DNA from: Bacteroidales bacterium
Lineage (GTDB): Bacteria; Bacteroidota; Bacteroidia; Bacteroidales; Muribaculaceae
Length of the DNA: 64,000 bases
Direction of reading: 5' to 3'
Assembly (NCBI GenBank): GCA_910575615.1
Contig: CAJTEX010000001.1
Span: 1 to 64,000, forward strand
This document shows positions 44,625-52,228 of the stretch, in pieces. The translations under genes and the position numbers were made by a program. Position 1 is the stretch's first letter. Each line of letters starts with the position of its first letter. The notes below the pieces were generated by a model. The model was not told where the DNA came from. It saw only the letters and a program-made list of their open reading frames with translations, and searched no databases.

Positions 44625-45441
44625 CCGGAACAACGACCGCCGATCCGACCGTTCCTCCAAGGCATGGGCCATCGGAGGCACATTGCTGTTCCATGCCCTG
44701 CTGCTGCTCTGCCTGCTGTTCTGCTTCCTGAAATATCCCCCGGAAGGGACCAAAGTGTGGCCCCCCGAGCCTGAGAAGGAAATCGTCTTCCACGAGGTCG
44801 AAGACCTATACGCCTCGGGTGAGTTCGTAAGGGTCGGCGACACATATGACGAGGTGGTCAACGATGCCCCCGCGCCCTCATCCGCCGACCAGCCCGAGCC
44901 GACCCAGAACGCGCCCGACACCCGCGACGCGGGCCACAAGGCCGACCCCTCGAAAGTCGTCAGCTCCGAGCGACCCTCTCCGATGAAAGTCGACAAGAAA
45001 CCCAAAGGACCGACAAAGGAGGAGCTGGAAGCCGAAAAAGCCCGTCAGGAAGCCCAGCGCCGGCAGGAGGCGAAGAAGACCGCCGAGGATGCCACCCGCA
45101 AGGCATTCGGCGGAAAAGGTAAAGGACAAAGCGGCCAGCCCGACGGAAACTCCTCGACTGGAGCCGTCGCCGGCACCCCCGGAAATGGTGTCAAAGGCCG
45201 CACCCTCGAGCATTGGGACAAAGTTTCCTCGACAAAAATCGGCGAGATCGCCATCCGCGTCAAAGTCAACTCCCAAGGAAAAGTAACCTCCGCGAGCTAC
45301 GACCCCTCGCGGTCAAACGGCGCCGTCGCCGGCGACACCCGTATGCGAGAGCGTTGCCGCCAGAAATCACTCGAATGCCGTTTCTCGGTGAAAGAGGGCG
45401 CTCCCACCGCCAGCGGCACCATCATCTGGCATTTCAAGTAA
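44614..45441 (+). CDS. TonB-like energy transducer
   Basis: 275 residues. There is a membrane anchor at about 19-40 (IGGTLLFHALLLLCLLFCF) with the conserved transmembrane His. A periplasmic spacer follows, first acidic and Pro-rich, then a Lys/Glu/Arg/Ala helical segment resembling TolA (about 125-165: KEELEAEKARQEAQRRQEAKKT). A compact C-terminal domain (about 205-275: IRVKVNSQGKVTSASYDPS, FSVKEGAPTASGTIIWHFK) ends the protein. It links the ExbBD motor to the outer-membrane receptors. The mixed TonB/TolA look is common in Bacteroidetes; which role applies here is not settled by sequence. Confidence 0.88.
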   Translation: MYSNRNNDRRSDRSSKAWAIGGTLLFHALLLLCLLFCFLKYPPEGTKVWPPEPEKEIVFHEVEDLYASGEFVRVGDTYDEVVNDAPAPSSADQPEPTQNAPDTRDAGHKADPSKVVSSERPSPMKVDKKPKGPTKEELEAEKARQEAQRRQEAKKTAEDATRKAFGGKGKGQSGQPDGNSSTGAVAGTPGNGVKGRTLEHWDKVSSTKIGEIAIRVKVNSQGKVTSASYDPSRSNGAVAGDTRMRERCRQKSLECRFSVKEGAPTASGTIIWHFK

Positions 45442-45460
45442 TCCATTCCCGCAAGATACA

Positions 45461-45521
45461 CATACTTCAATCCCACGATGGATTCCCTCTGAGGGGAAAT
45501 CAATCGTGGGATTGAAGTATG
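45461..45521. terminator. Long inverted repeat after tonB
   Basis: A 19-base arm (45461-45479) pairs exactly with 45503-45521, with a further inner stem (GATTCCCTC/GAGGGGAAATC). No U-run follows. It sits 19 bases after the tonB stop codon and 35 before the converging GH32 stop. Confidence 0.6.
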
Positions 45522-45553
45522 CGGTCCTGAGTCCTGTCGCGAGACAGGGACCG
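45522..45553. terminator. Second, nested hairpin next to the GH32 stop
   Basis: CGGTCC...GGACCG with inner CCTGTC-GCGA-GACAGG. It begins immediately after the 45521 arm and ends two bases from the minus-strand stop codon at 45556, so it probably terminates that gene. Confidence 0.5.
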
Positions 45554-45555
45554 TG

Positions 45556-47937
45556 TCAGCGGGTCTTGGCAACCTTGCGGTCGTCGACGATGTAGATGCC
45601 GGCGGGGAGAGAGTCAAGGGCCTCGTCGGCGTTGGCTGCCCGGTGGATGAGCTGCCCGGTGAGGGTGTAGACATTCACGGGGCCGTCATTGGCGGCGGGA
45701 CGGTCGGCTAAGACACCATCGATGCCGCTCGAAGCCGAGGGATTGAGGTTCCAGGCGCGGAGCGACTTGACGGCGGTGGAGCCGTTGTTGGAGAACGCCT
45801 CGATGCCGTTGGCGTCGCTGTCGGTGGGGAACACGCGGATGGACGATGCCCAGCGGTCGTTGATGAAGATGTCAAGAATCGAGTGGTCGATGAAGAGGTT
45901 GATTTTGATGTCGGAGCCGCGTCGTAGGTATTCGGGCATCGTCAGGGTGTAGACACCGTTGTAGACTCCGCCGTCGTTGACCAGGCGGGTCAGGCGCGAG
46001 AAGTCGACCGTCAGCGAAGAGGAGGCGTAATTGTAGGTGATGGTGGCCTCAGCCGTGCTGTTCTTGAAAATCTTGAAGCCGAATGGATTGCTGCCGATGG
46101 TGAAGGTGGCCTCGATTTCCACCGCACGGCCCGACACGGGGTCGAGCGGCAGCGAGCCTTCCAGGTCAAAGGAGGTCCGCTCGAAGCCGTTGGCAGTCCT
46201 CAGTCCGGTCAGGCCCGAGTAAGGCTTCTACACGAGCTCGCCGTTGTCGTTCAGGCTCCATTCGCGCGGCAGGGAGTAGCAGTGGGCCCAGCCCAGGTTC
46301 CAGTTGTCCTCGGAGGGGAGTTTGTCGGGGACTATGCCCAGGGCGATTGTCTTGCCGTCATGGTTGTAGATGGTCGGGGAGAGCAGTCCGAAACCGTCGC
46401 GCGAGTTAAGCTCCACATTCTTTCCCGAGGGGAAATTGGAGGCCGGGGCGAAAGTGCCGTCGGCATTAATCGAGCCGGTCCAGTAGATGGTGCGCACACC
46501 GGTCGAGGTGTTGAGCGGGGTGGCCGTGAAGAGCCATTTGCCGTTGCCCATCGGGGTGATGTTGGGCATCTCCCAGAACACGCCGTCGGCGGCCGCGCTT
46601 GTGCCGGTGAAGAAGAGCGCGCCGTCATTGCTCCAGGAAGAAGACGCTGGGTTGTAGCGGTGGAGCGTGGTGGTGCCGACACCATTCTTCGAGCTGCCGA
46701 CGATGATGTAGGCATTGTCGCCATTGCGGAAGAAATATGGGTCGCGGAAATCATCCGACAGCCCGTCGGGGCGGCCATTGATGATCGGGTTGTTGCCCCA
46801 TTTTGTCCAGTCGAGCAGCGCGGTGTCGTCGGGCGACGCGCCGGCGATTGTGGCCCGTCCGTAGTCTACGGCGGTGTAGAGGATGTTGGGCTTCCCGCCT
46901 GTGATGACATCGTCTGTGAAGACACATCCGCTCCAGCATCCCTTGATGTCGTAGGACGCTCCCGGGGCGATGGCTATTTTCTCCTCGCGCCAGTCATAGA
47001 GGTTTTCCGACGAGATGTGGCCCCAGTGGAGGCGCGCCATGTATGGCCCGTCGGCGTTTTTCTGGAAAAAGAGGTGGTAGCGTCCGTCGGCCCAGACCAT
47101 GCCGTGGCACTCGTTGGTCCAGGCGGCCGCCGGCATTCCGTGGAAACGCGGGCGGAGGATGTCATCGGCGAAACGCGACGCGGGGATGTCGAGATTGGCC
47201 GGGTTCTCAGGCTTCCAAGAGCTGATGGTCTCCGGGGCGACAGCCTCGTCCCATATCCTGATGTCGTCGATGAGTCCGTTGTATGATGTCAGCAGGAAAG
47301 GCCCGGAGTAATTCTCCAGCTCGCCGCGTCCCATGGTGAATTTCCCCCCGGGGAAAGATATGGTGCCCGAGCAGCGCGACGAGCCTACAGCCTCGCCGTT
47401 GTTGTAGACAGTGATGGCGCGCGAATCGCAATCGATGACAGCCACAAGGTTGTTCCACTGGTATGTGGGCAACGGGGTCGAGATGTTGACCTCAGCGGGC
47501 CATCCGCCGATGTAGGTCTTGAACGACCACTTCCCGTCGAAACCGATGAAGAACCCGAATCCGGTACGGGTGTTGTTGTTGAGACAGCTCACGATGGCGG
47601 TCTTCTCCGAGGTGTTCTCATCGATTTTGATGATGGGGTAAGAGGGGACTGCGGCCCAGAGCGAGATGGTCATCTGCTTGGAGCCTTCAGGGATGATGGC
47701 GTTTAGGCGCGCGTCGACCCATGAGGTGTAGCCGTCGAATCGGAGCGCCTGCCCCTCTGCCCCGGCGACATTCTCAGGGGAGAAATGGCCCTGGACGGCG
47801 AAGCGGTTGCCGCTGACCGTCTCCTGTATCTGGCCTGAGCGCACATCCATCGGGAAGTGGGCCACGAGCCCGGCCTGCGCCTCAAGGGCAGTCGTTGCCA
47901 CAGCTCCGGCGGCGAGTAGTAAATGGAGTTTATTCAT
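45556..47937 (-). pseudogene. Glycoside hydrolase family 32 (fructanase) with LamG domain, broken by an in-frame TAG
   Basis: One frame of 793 codons from MNKLHLLLAAGAVATTALEAQA (signal peptide) to a T9SS tail (VNVYTLTGQLIHRA, PAGIYIVDDRKVAKTR), interrupted only at codon 570, TAG at 46228-46230. The bases around it read GAG CTC GTG TAG AAG CCT, where GH32 proteins usually have LVQKP, so a CAG-to-TAG change is the simple explanation. A LamG-like domain (about 25-240) precedes the five-bladed propeller: TNECHGMVW replaces the usual MNDPNG nucleophile block, FRDPYFF is the RDP motif, and VFWEMPNITPM holds the acid/base Glu. The truncated product keeps the propeller but loses the beta-sandwich and sorting tail. 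Last gene of the fructan locus. Confidence 0.85.
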
Positions 47938-47968
47938 TGAAAAACTATTGAGTCTATGTTGTTGCATA

Positions 47969-48004
47969 GGGATGCTTGCCGGTGGATTTTCCGGCAAGCA
48001 TCCC
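47969..48004 (-). terminator. 14-bp perfect hairpin inside the fructan operon
   Basis: GGGATGCTTGCCGG (47969-47982) pairs exactly with 47991-48004 around an eight-base loop. It lies between the DUF4960 gene and the GH32 gene on the minus strand and may lower or separate GH32 expression. No strong U-run follows. Confidence 0.55.
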
Positions 48005-48068
48005 GGTCTGTCATTCTCAACGGTAAATGTTGGTGTTTGTTGTGTGTGAGCTATGGTCAGGGGACCTG

Positions 48069-49160
48069 TTATCTCACCACGGTCTTGGAGGTCTTCGCGC
48101 CCTGGCGGATGATGTAGATGCCGGGGGTGAGGGTATCGGCGCTGACGGCGATGCCCTGGAGGGTGAAGTATTCGGCGGGAGCGTCGGAGCCGGCCATGTC
48201 GCCGGTGACTGCGGTCACGCCCGACCTCTTGTTGGCCAGGTAGGTGATGGCGTTGTCGGTCAGCTTCTCAAGGTTGGAGTGGAAGGCGTTGACCCCTTCG
48301 CGCGGCGACCATTCGCAGGCTGCCAGGCCGTTGGCGATGATTGTGCCCTGGCCGTCGGCTGCGGGCTTGAACTCAACGATGCCGGCCACGGCGTGGTCCT
48401 GCACATGGCCCCAGGTGCCGAGCACCACGGCGTTGTTGCCGTTCTCAAACTTCTCGACGGTGTTCTTCCCCTCGGCGGTGTAGGCGTATGAGTTGAGGTC
48501 CCACATGCAGTTGTGGTCTTCGCGCCACATCTCGGTGCCGTTGCCGGTGCCTTCCATGGCGAATGTCTCCATCGGGAAGTCGTAGTTGGTCTCGAGACCG
48601 ACATAGATGTCATGGTCGCGGTGGTCGTAATACTGCGAGGGGTCGAGTCCTTCGGGGTTGTCCTTGTCGTTGACGAACCAGTAGCCGATCTGGGCGTTGA
48701 CGGTCCAGACATCTGTGCCCTTTCCGCCGTCGCCGTCAGCGTAGATATGGGGGTCGAAGGCGGCGTCGATGCGGTCGATGCGGCTCAGCAGCTGGGTGGC
48801 CTGCTTGGTCAGCAGGAGCGAACCGCCGTCAGCCACGAATGCCTTGAGGGCAGCCACGGTGGCCGCGTCGGAGAACTCGGCGGGGAGGTTGCCCATGCCG
48901 ATGTTGAGGCGGTCGATATGAATCCAGATGCAGTCGATGTTGTCGGCGGAGATTTTCGAGGTCTCGCCCGGGGCGATTATCACGCCGTCGGGATGCGCTG
49001 TGGCGAAGTGCCTGGCGGCGGCGTATTCCTGGAAGTTCTCGATGCTCTCGATATCGGAAGAGCCGATGAGCATTGCGGCGCGCTGGTTGGCGGTGGCGGG
49101 GAGGATGCCTATGGCGAGTAGGGCGAGAGAGGAAGCGAGTAATGATTTTTTCATGTTCAT
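48069..49160 (-). CDS. DUF4960 protein with T9SS sorting tail
   Basis: 363 residues. Signal peptide (MKKSLLASSLALLAIGILPATA) and no lipobox. The DUF4960 domain runs from about 28 to 300: CIWIHIDRLNIGMGNLPAEFSD, VADGGSLLLTKQATQLL, WTVNAQIGYWF, WREDHNCMWDL, LGTWGHVQDHAVAGIVEF. It ends in a type A sorting tail (FTLQGIAVSADTLTPGIYIIRQG...TVVR). The domain is known from a surface glycan-binding protein of the B. thetaiotaomicron levan locus. This copy is probably exported by the type IX system rather than lipid-anchored. It is one of two DUF4960 genes here, between the lipoprotein copy and the GH32 gene. Confidence 0.82.
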   Translation of the reverse strand: MNMKKSLLASSLALLAIGILPATANQRAAMLIGSSDIESIENFQEYAAARHFATAHPDGVIIAPGETSKISADNIDCIWIHIDRLNIGMGNLPAEFSDAATVAALKAFVADGGSLLLTKQATQLLSRIDRIDAAFDPHIYADGDGGKGTDVWTVNAQIGYWFVNDKDNPEGLDPSQYYDHRDHDIYVGLETNYDFPMETFAMEGTGNGTEMWREDHNCMWDLNSYAYTAEGKNTVEKFENGNNAVVLGTWGHVQDHAVAGIVEFKPAADGQGTIIANGLAACEWSPREGVNAFHSNLEKLTDNAITYLANKRSGVTAVTGDMAGSDAPAEYFTLQGIAVSADTLTPGIYIIRQGAKTSKTVVR

Positions 49161-49239
49161 GCAGGTTTTTGACAGGTTGGATATTGTTTTAAGGGGGCTT
49201 TCCGGTCAGGGAAAGGCGTAAGCGGGACCTGGCCGCGAT

Positions 49240-49271
49240 GCGGGGGGAGGGCCGGTTGGCCCATCCCCCGC
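49240..49271 (-). terminator. Hairpin after the DUF4960 lipoprotein gene
   Basis: GCGGGGG (49240-49246) pairs with CCCCCGC (49265-49271) and GGGCC with GGCCC inside. It is a second internal hairpin of the fructan operon, 48 bases after the stop codon on the minus strand. Confidence 0.45.
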
Positions 49272-49318
49272 GTTGCGGTCGGGTCGTTGTATGGGAGTCT
49301 GTTAAAGGACGTTGGGTA

Positions 49319-50512
49319 TTACTGGAGGTAGTGGAGGATGTTGAGGGTCAGTTTCTCGACGTTGCCCTGGTAGGGGTTGGCGCCGGAGTTCTGGTTCCAC
49401 TCGTAGGCGGCGAATCCGTTGGCCACGCAGCGGCCATGGTCGCCAGCGGCGTAGAAGTCGACGAGTCCGGCCACGCAGTGGTCGCGTACATGTCCCCATG
49501 TGGCGAGCACCTGCGAGTTGGTGGTGACCTCGAAGTTCTTGATCACGTCAGGCTGGTCGCCCTTGCCGTAGATATTGCAGTCCCAGAGGCAGTTGTGGTC
49601 TTCGCGCATGCCGGGGCCTATCAGGGGCAGGGTGTTGTAGCCGTAGCCGTTGGGGTCTTCTAGGGTGAGACCGTTGAAGATGGCGTGGGAGGTGCGGTCG
49701 TAGAAGCCCTGGTCAGAGCCGTCGCGGAAGTCCCATCCGAGGTAGGGGTTGATTACCCACACGTCGTCGCCAGTGCCGCCGTTGCCGTTTCCATAGACTG
49801 TCGGCTCCATCCCTTCGGGGACGAATCCCAGCGGGAGGGTGAGCTGTGTGGCCATGTTGGCCAGGTAGAGCGAGCCGCCGTTGGCCGAATACTCGCGCAG
49901 GGCGGCGATGGTGGCGTCGGAAGAGACCTCTGCGGGGAGGTTCTGCCATCCCATGGGCATGCCCACGCGGTCGATTTCAATCCAGATCACCGAGTAGATG
50001 TCGGGGTCGAGCGATGAAATCTGTGAGGGCTGTATAAACTCGGCGTTCTCCTGGGCGGCGAACCATGTGGCAGCCGCGCGCTCGTCGTCGTCGGGGAGGT
50101 CGGCGATGGTGGGGGCGGTCATCAGGTAGGCCATCTTCGATGCCACATAGGGCACGCTGGCGATTACCGAGACACCCTCGGAGACATATTTGTTGTCATA
50201 CTCCACCTTGACGGTGAATACCAGCTGCTGGTCCATGGGCTGCCCCTTGAGGGTGCAGGAGGTGGCGTCGGCGGGGAGGATGGTGGCCGCGCCGTTGTCG
50301 CGGCTTACCCTTACGGCGGTGATGCCCTGCTGTGAGGGGAGCTGCCAGGTGAGGGTGACTGAACGGCCGGCTACTGAAGCCTGGAGGTCGGAGGCTGTGG
50401 CCAGGGCGGGCACTTCGGGGTAGCCCTTGGGCTCATAGTCGGAGCATGAGCTGAGCAGGCCGCAGACAACGACGGTCAGGAGGGCCAGCATGTATGAAGG
50501 GATTCTTTTCAT
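49319..50512 (-). CDS. DUF4960 surface lipoprotein, probable fructan-binding protein
   Basis: 397 residues with a lipoprotein signal (LLTVVVCGLLSSCSDYE; Cys about 23). An FN3-like domain spans about 36-125 (LQASVAGRSVTLTWQLPSQQGITAVRVSRD), then a DUF4960 domain to the end (VIWIEIDRVGMPMGWQNLPAEVSSDA, WVINPYLGWDF, REDHNCLWDCNIYG, ATWGHVRDHCVAGLVDFY). The position after susD and the domain match the surface glycan-binding protein of known levan loci. It is shorter than most multi-domain binding proteins. Binding of levan or inulin-type fructan is inferred from domain and context. Confidence 0.85.
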   Translation of the reverse strand: MKRIPSYMLALLTVVVCGLLSSCSDYEPKGYPEVPALATASDLQASVAGRSVTLTWQLPSQQGITAVRVSRDNGAATILPADATSCTLKGQPMDQQLVFTVKVEYDNKYVSEGVSVIASVPYVASKMAYLMTAPTIADLPDDDERAAATWFAAQENAEFIQPSQISSLDPDIYSVIWIEIDRVGMPMGWQNLPAEVSSDATIAALREYSANGGSLYLANMATQLTLPLGFVPEGMEPTVYGNGNGGTGDDVWVINPYLGWDFRDGSDQGFYDRTSHAIFNGLTLEDPNGYGYNTLPLIGPGMREDHNCLWDCNIYGKGDQPDVIKNFEVTTNSQVLATWGHVRDHCVAGLVDFYAAGDHGRCVANGFAAYEWNQNSGANPYQGNVEKLTLNILHYLQ

Positions 50513-50533
50513 GGGTCTGTACTGGTTGATGGA

Positions 50534-52210
50534 TTAGAGGTAGAGGTCACCGGCGTTGTCGACCTGGTTGATGGGGATGGGGAGGTAGACCTCGTCCTCG
50601 GTCAGGTTGGCGCCCTGGTAGTAGGAATGGATTTTCACCTCGGAGGCGTAATAATCGTTCATGGTCTGCACGACGTTGCCCCAGCGGACGAGGTCAAACC
50701 AGCGGTGGCCTTCCATGGCCAGCTCGATGCGGCGTTCCATGCGGACGGCGCGGCGGGCGTAGTCCTGGTTCCATCCCGATGCGGGATACTCGCTTACCAA
50801 GTAGCTGGCCAGGTTGGGGTTGCAGTCGACGGGGGTGTATGAGGGGTCGACCGAGCGGGCGGCCTTCTTGCGGATTTCATTGATGAGGGCGCGCGCCTCG
50901 TCGAGGTTCTTGTTCTGCTCGATGAGGGCCTCGGCCTTCATGAGCATCACGTCGGCGTAGCGGATGAGGCTCCAGTTGAGCGAGGAGGCTCCCCAGGGCA
51001 CGATGCCGGGTGTGCAGTAGGGGGACTCGGGGGCGGTGTAGGGCTTCTTGCCGGAGTACTGGCCGTAAAGCTCCAGGTTGCGACACCATTTCTCGTTGTA
51101 CATGTGGCCGCGCCAGGGCATGCCGATGCGTCCCAGGGTGAAGTCGAGACGGGGGTCGACGTTGCCGGGATAGTCGGGGCCGTCGATGTTGTCGTTGTTG
51201 AAAGAGCCGTCGAGGTAGGGGAGGCCGTTCTCATCGGTGCGGAAGGCGTTGACCAGGTTCTGCGAGGCGAGATAGAAGTCGTCGCCGTTGCCGTAGAGGT
51301 TGCCCTCCGACCATGTGCAGTTGAGGCAGTTGTTGAAGTTGAACTGGTCGGGGGAGTTGGCCGAGGAGAACTGGATGGCCATCACCGACTCGTACATGTT
51401 GTTGTACTCGGGCTTCGACATGTCGAGGAAGTTGGGATACAGCTCATACTGCCCTGAGGCGATGACATATCCGGCAAATTCCTCGGCCTCGGCCCATGAG
51501 GAGGTGAACAGGTCGACACGGGCCAGGATGGCGGCGGCGACATAGCGGTTGAAGCGTCCGACCTGGGCCTGGGTCTCGGGCAGGGCGTAGTATGACTCGC
51601 GGAGGTCGGCCTTGATGAACTCGGCGATCTGGTCGCGTGTGTACTCGTCGGCGCGGCATCCCGAGGGATCAACGACATTCTCGTCGAAGTAGGGGAACTT
51701 CTTGAAGATGCGCAGCATGTCGAAGTAGTAGTAGGCGCGCAGGGTCTTCATCTCGGCCACGAACGAGGCGCGGTTCTGGTCGGAAATCGACGAGGAGTTG
51801 AGGATGGCGCGGATGGCGGTGTTGCAGCGCGAGATGGAGTAATAGTTGTTGCGCCACTTGAAGTTGGCGATGTCGTTGTCGCTCTGCACGTTGCCCACTT
51901 CGAGCTGGTGCATGTAGCCCTCCATCGTCACGCCGTCGCCCCCCTTGAGGGCGTCGTCGGAGCGCACGTCGAAGACCCAGTTGTTGATCGGGCCGGCAAA
52001 CGACTCGTTGTTGCCGAAATAGTGGCAGAGGAGGGTGGCGTAGGCCGAGGTCATCAGGTCGATGGCCTCCTCGTCGCCGACCTGTTCGTCGGTGAAGGAG
52101 CCATGGGGCTTGGTGTCGAGCAGGTCATCGCAGGAAACCGATGCGAGGGCCATGGAGGAGATGGCTGTCGCGGCCAGGGTGTTCTTTATGATGTTTTTTA
52201 AGCTTTTCAT
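50534..52210 (-). CDS. SusD/RagB-family outer membrane lipoprotein
   Basis: 558 residues with a lipoprotein signal (TAISSMALASVSCDDLLDTKP; Cys about 27). TPR-like helices form the scaffold (YYSISRCNTAIRAILN, FVAEMKTLRAYYYFDMLRIFKKFPYF, RYVAAAILARVDLFTSSWAEAEEFA). The conserved C-terminal part includes RMERRIELAMEGHRWFDLVRWG and ends YLPIPINQVD. It captures glycan and lids the SusC channel. It starts 18 bases after the susC stop codon. Confidence 0.95.
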   Translation of the reverse strand: MKSLKNIIKNTLAATAISSMALASVSCDDLLDTKPHGSFTDEQVGDEEAIDLMTSAYATLLCHYFGNNESFAGPINNWVFDVRSDDALKGGDGVTMEGYMHQLEVGNVQSDNDIANFKWRNNYYSISRCNTAIRAILNSSSISDQNRASFVAEMKTLRAYYYFDMLRIFKKFPYFDENVVDPSGCRADEYTRDQIAEFIKADLRESYYALPETQAQVGRFNRYVAAAILARVDLFTSSWAEAEEFAGYVIASGQYELYPNFLDMSKPEYNNMYESVMAIQFSSANSPDQFNFNNCLNCTWSEGNLYGNGDDFYLASQNLVNAFRTDENGLPYLDGSFNNDNIDGPDYPGNVDPRLDFTLGRIGMPWRGHMYNEKWCRNLELYGQYSGKKPYTAPESPYCTPGIVPWGASSLNWSLIRYADVMLMKAEALIEQNKNLDEARALINEIRKKAARSVDPSYTPVDCNPNLASYLVSEYPASGWNQDYARRAVRMERRIELAMEGHRWFDLVRWGNVVQTMNDYYASEVKIHSYYQGANLTEDEVYLPIPINQVDNAGDLYL

Positions 52211-52228
52211 TTTTTTGTGGTGTCGGGA

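Noticed and set aside
45441-45556. Inverted repeat between tonB and GH32 as an insertion-sequence remnant
   Set aside because: No transposase fragment or target duplication is present; the structure fits convergent terminators better.
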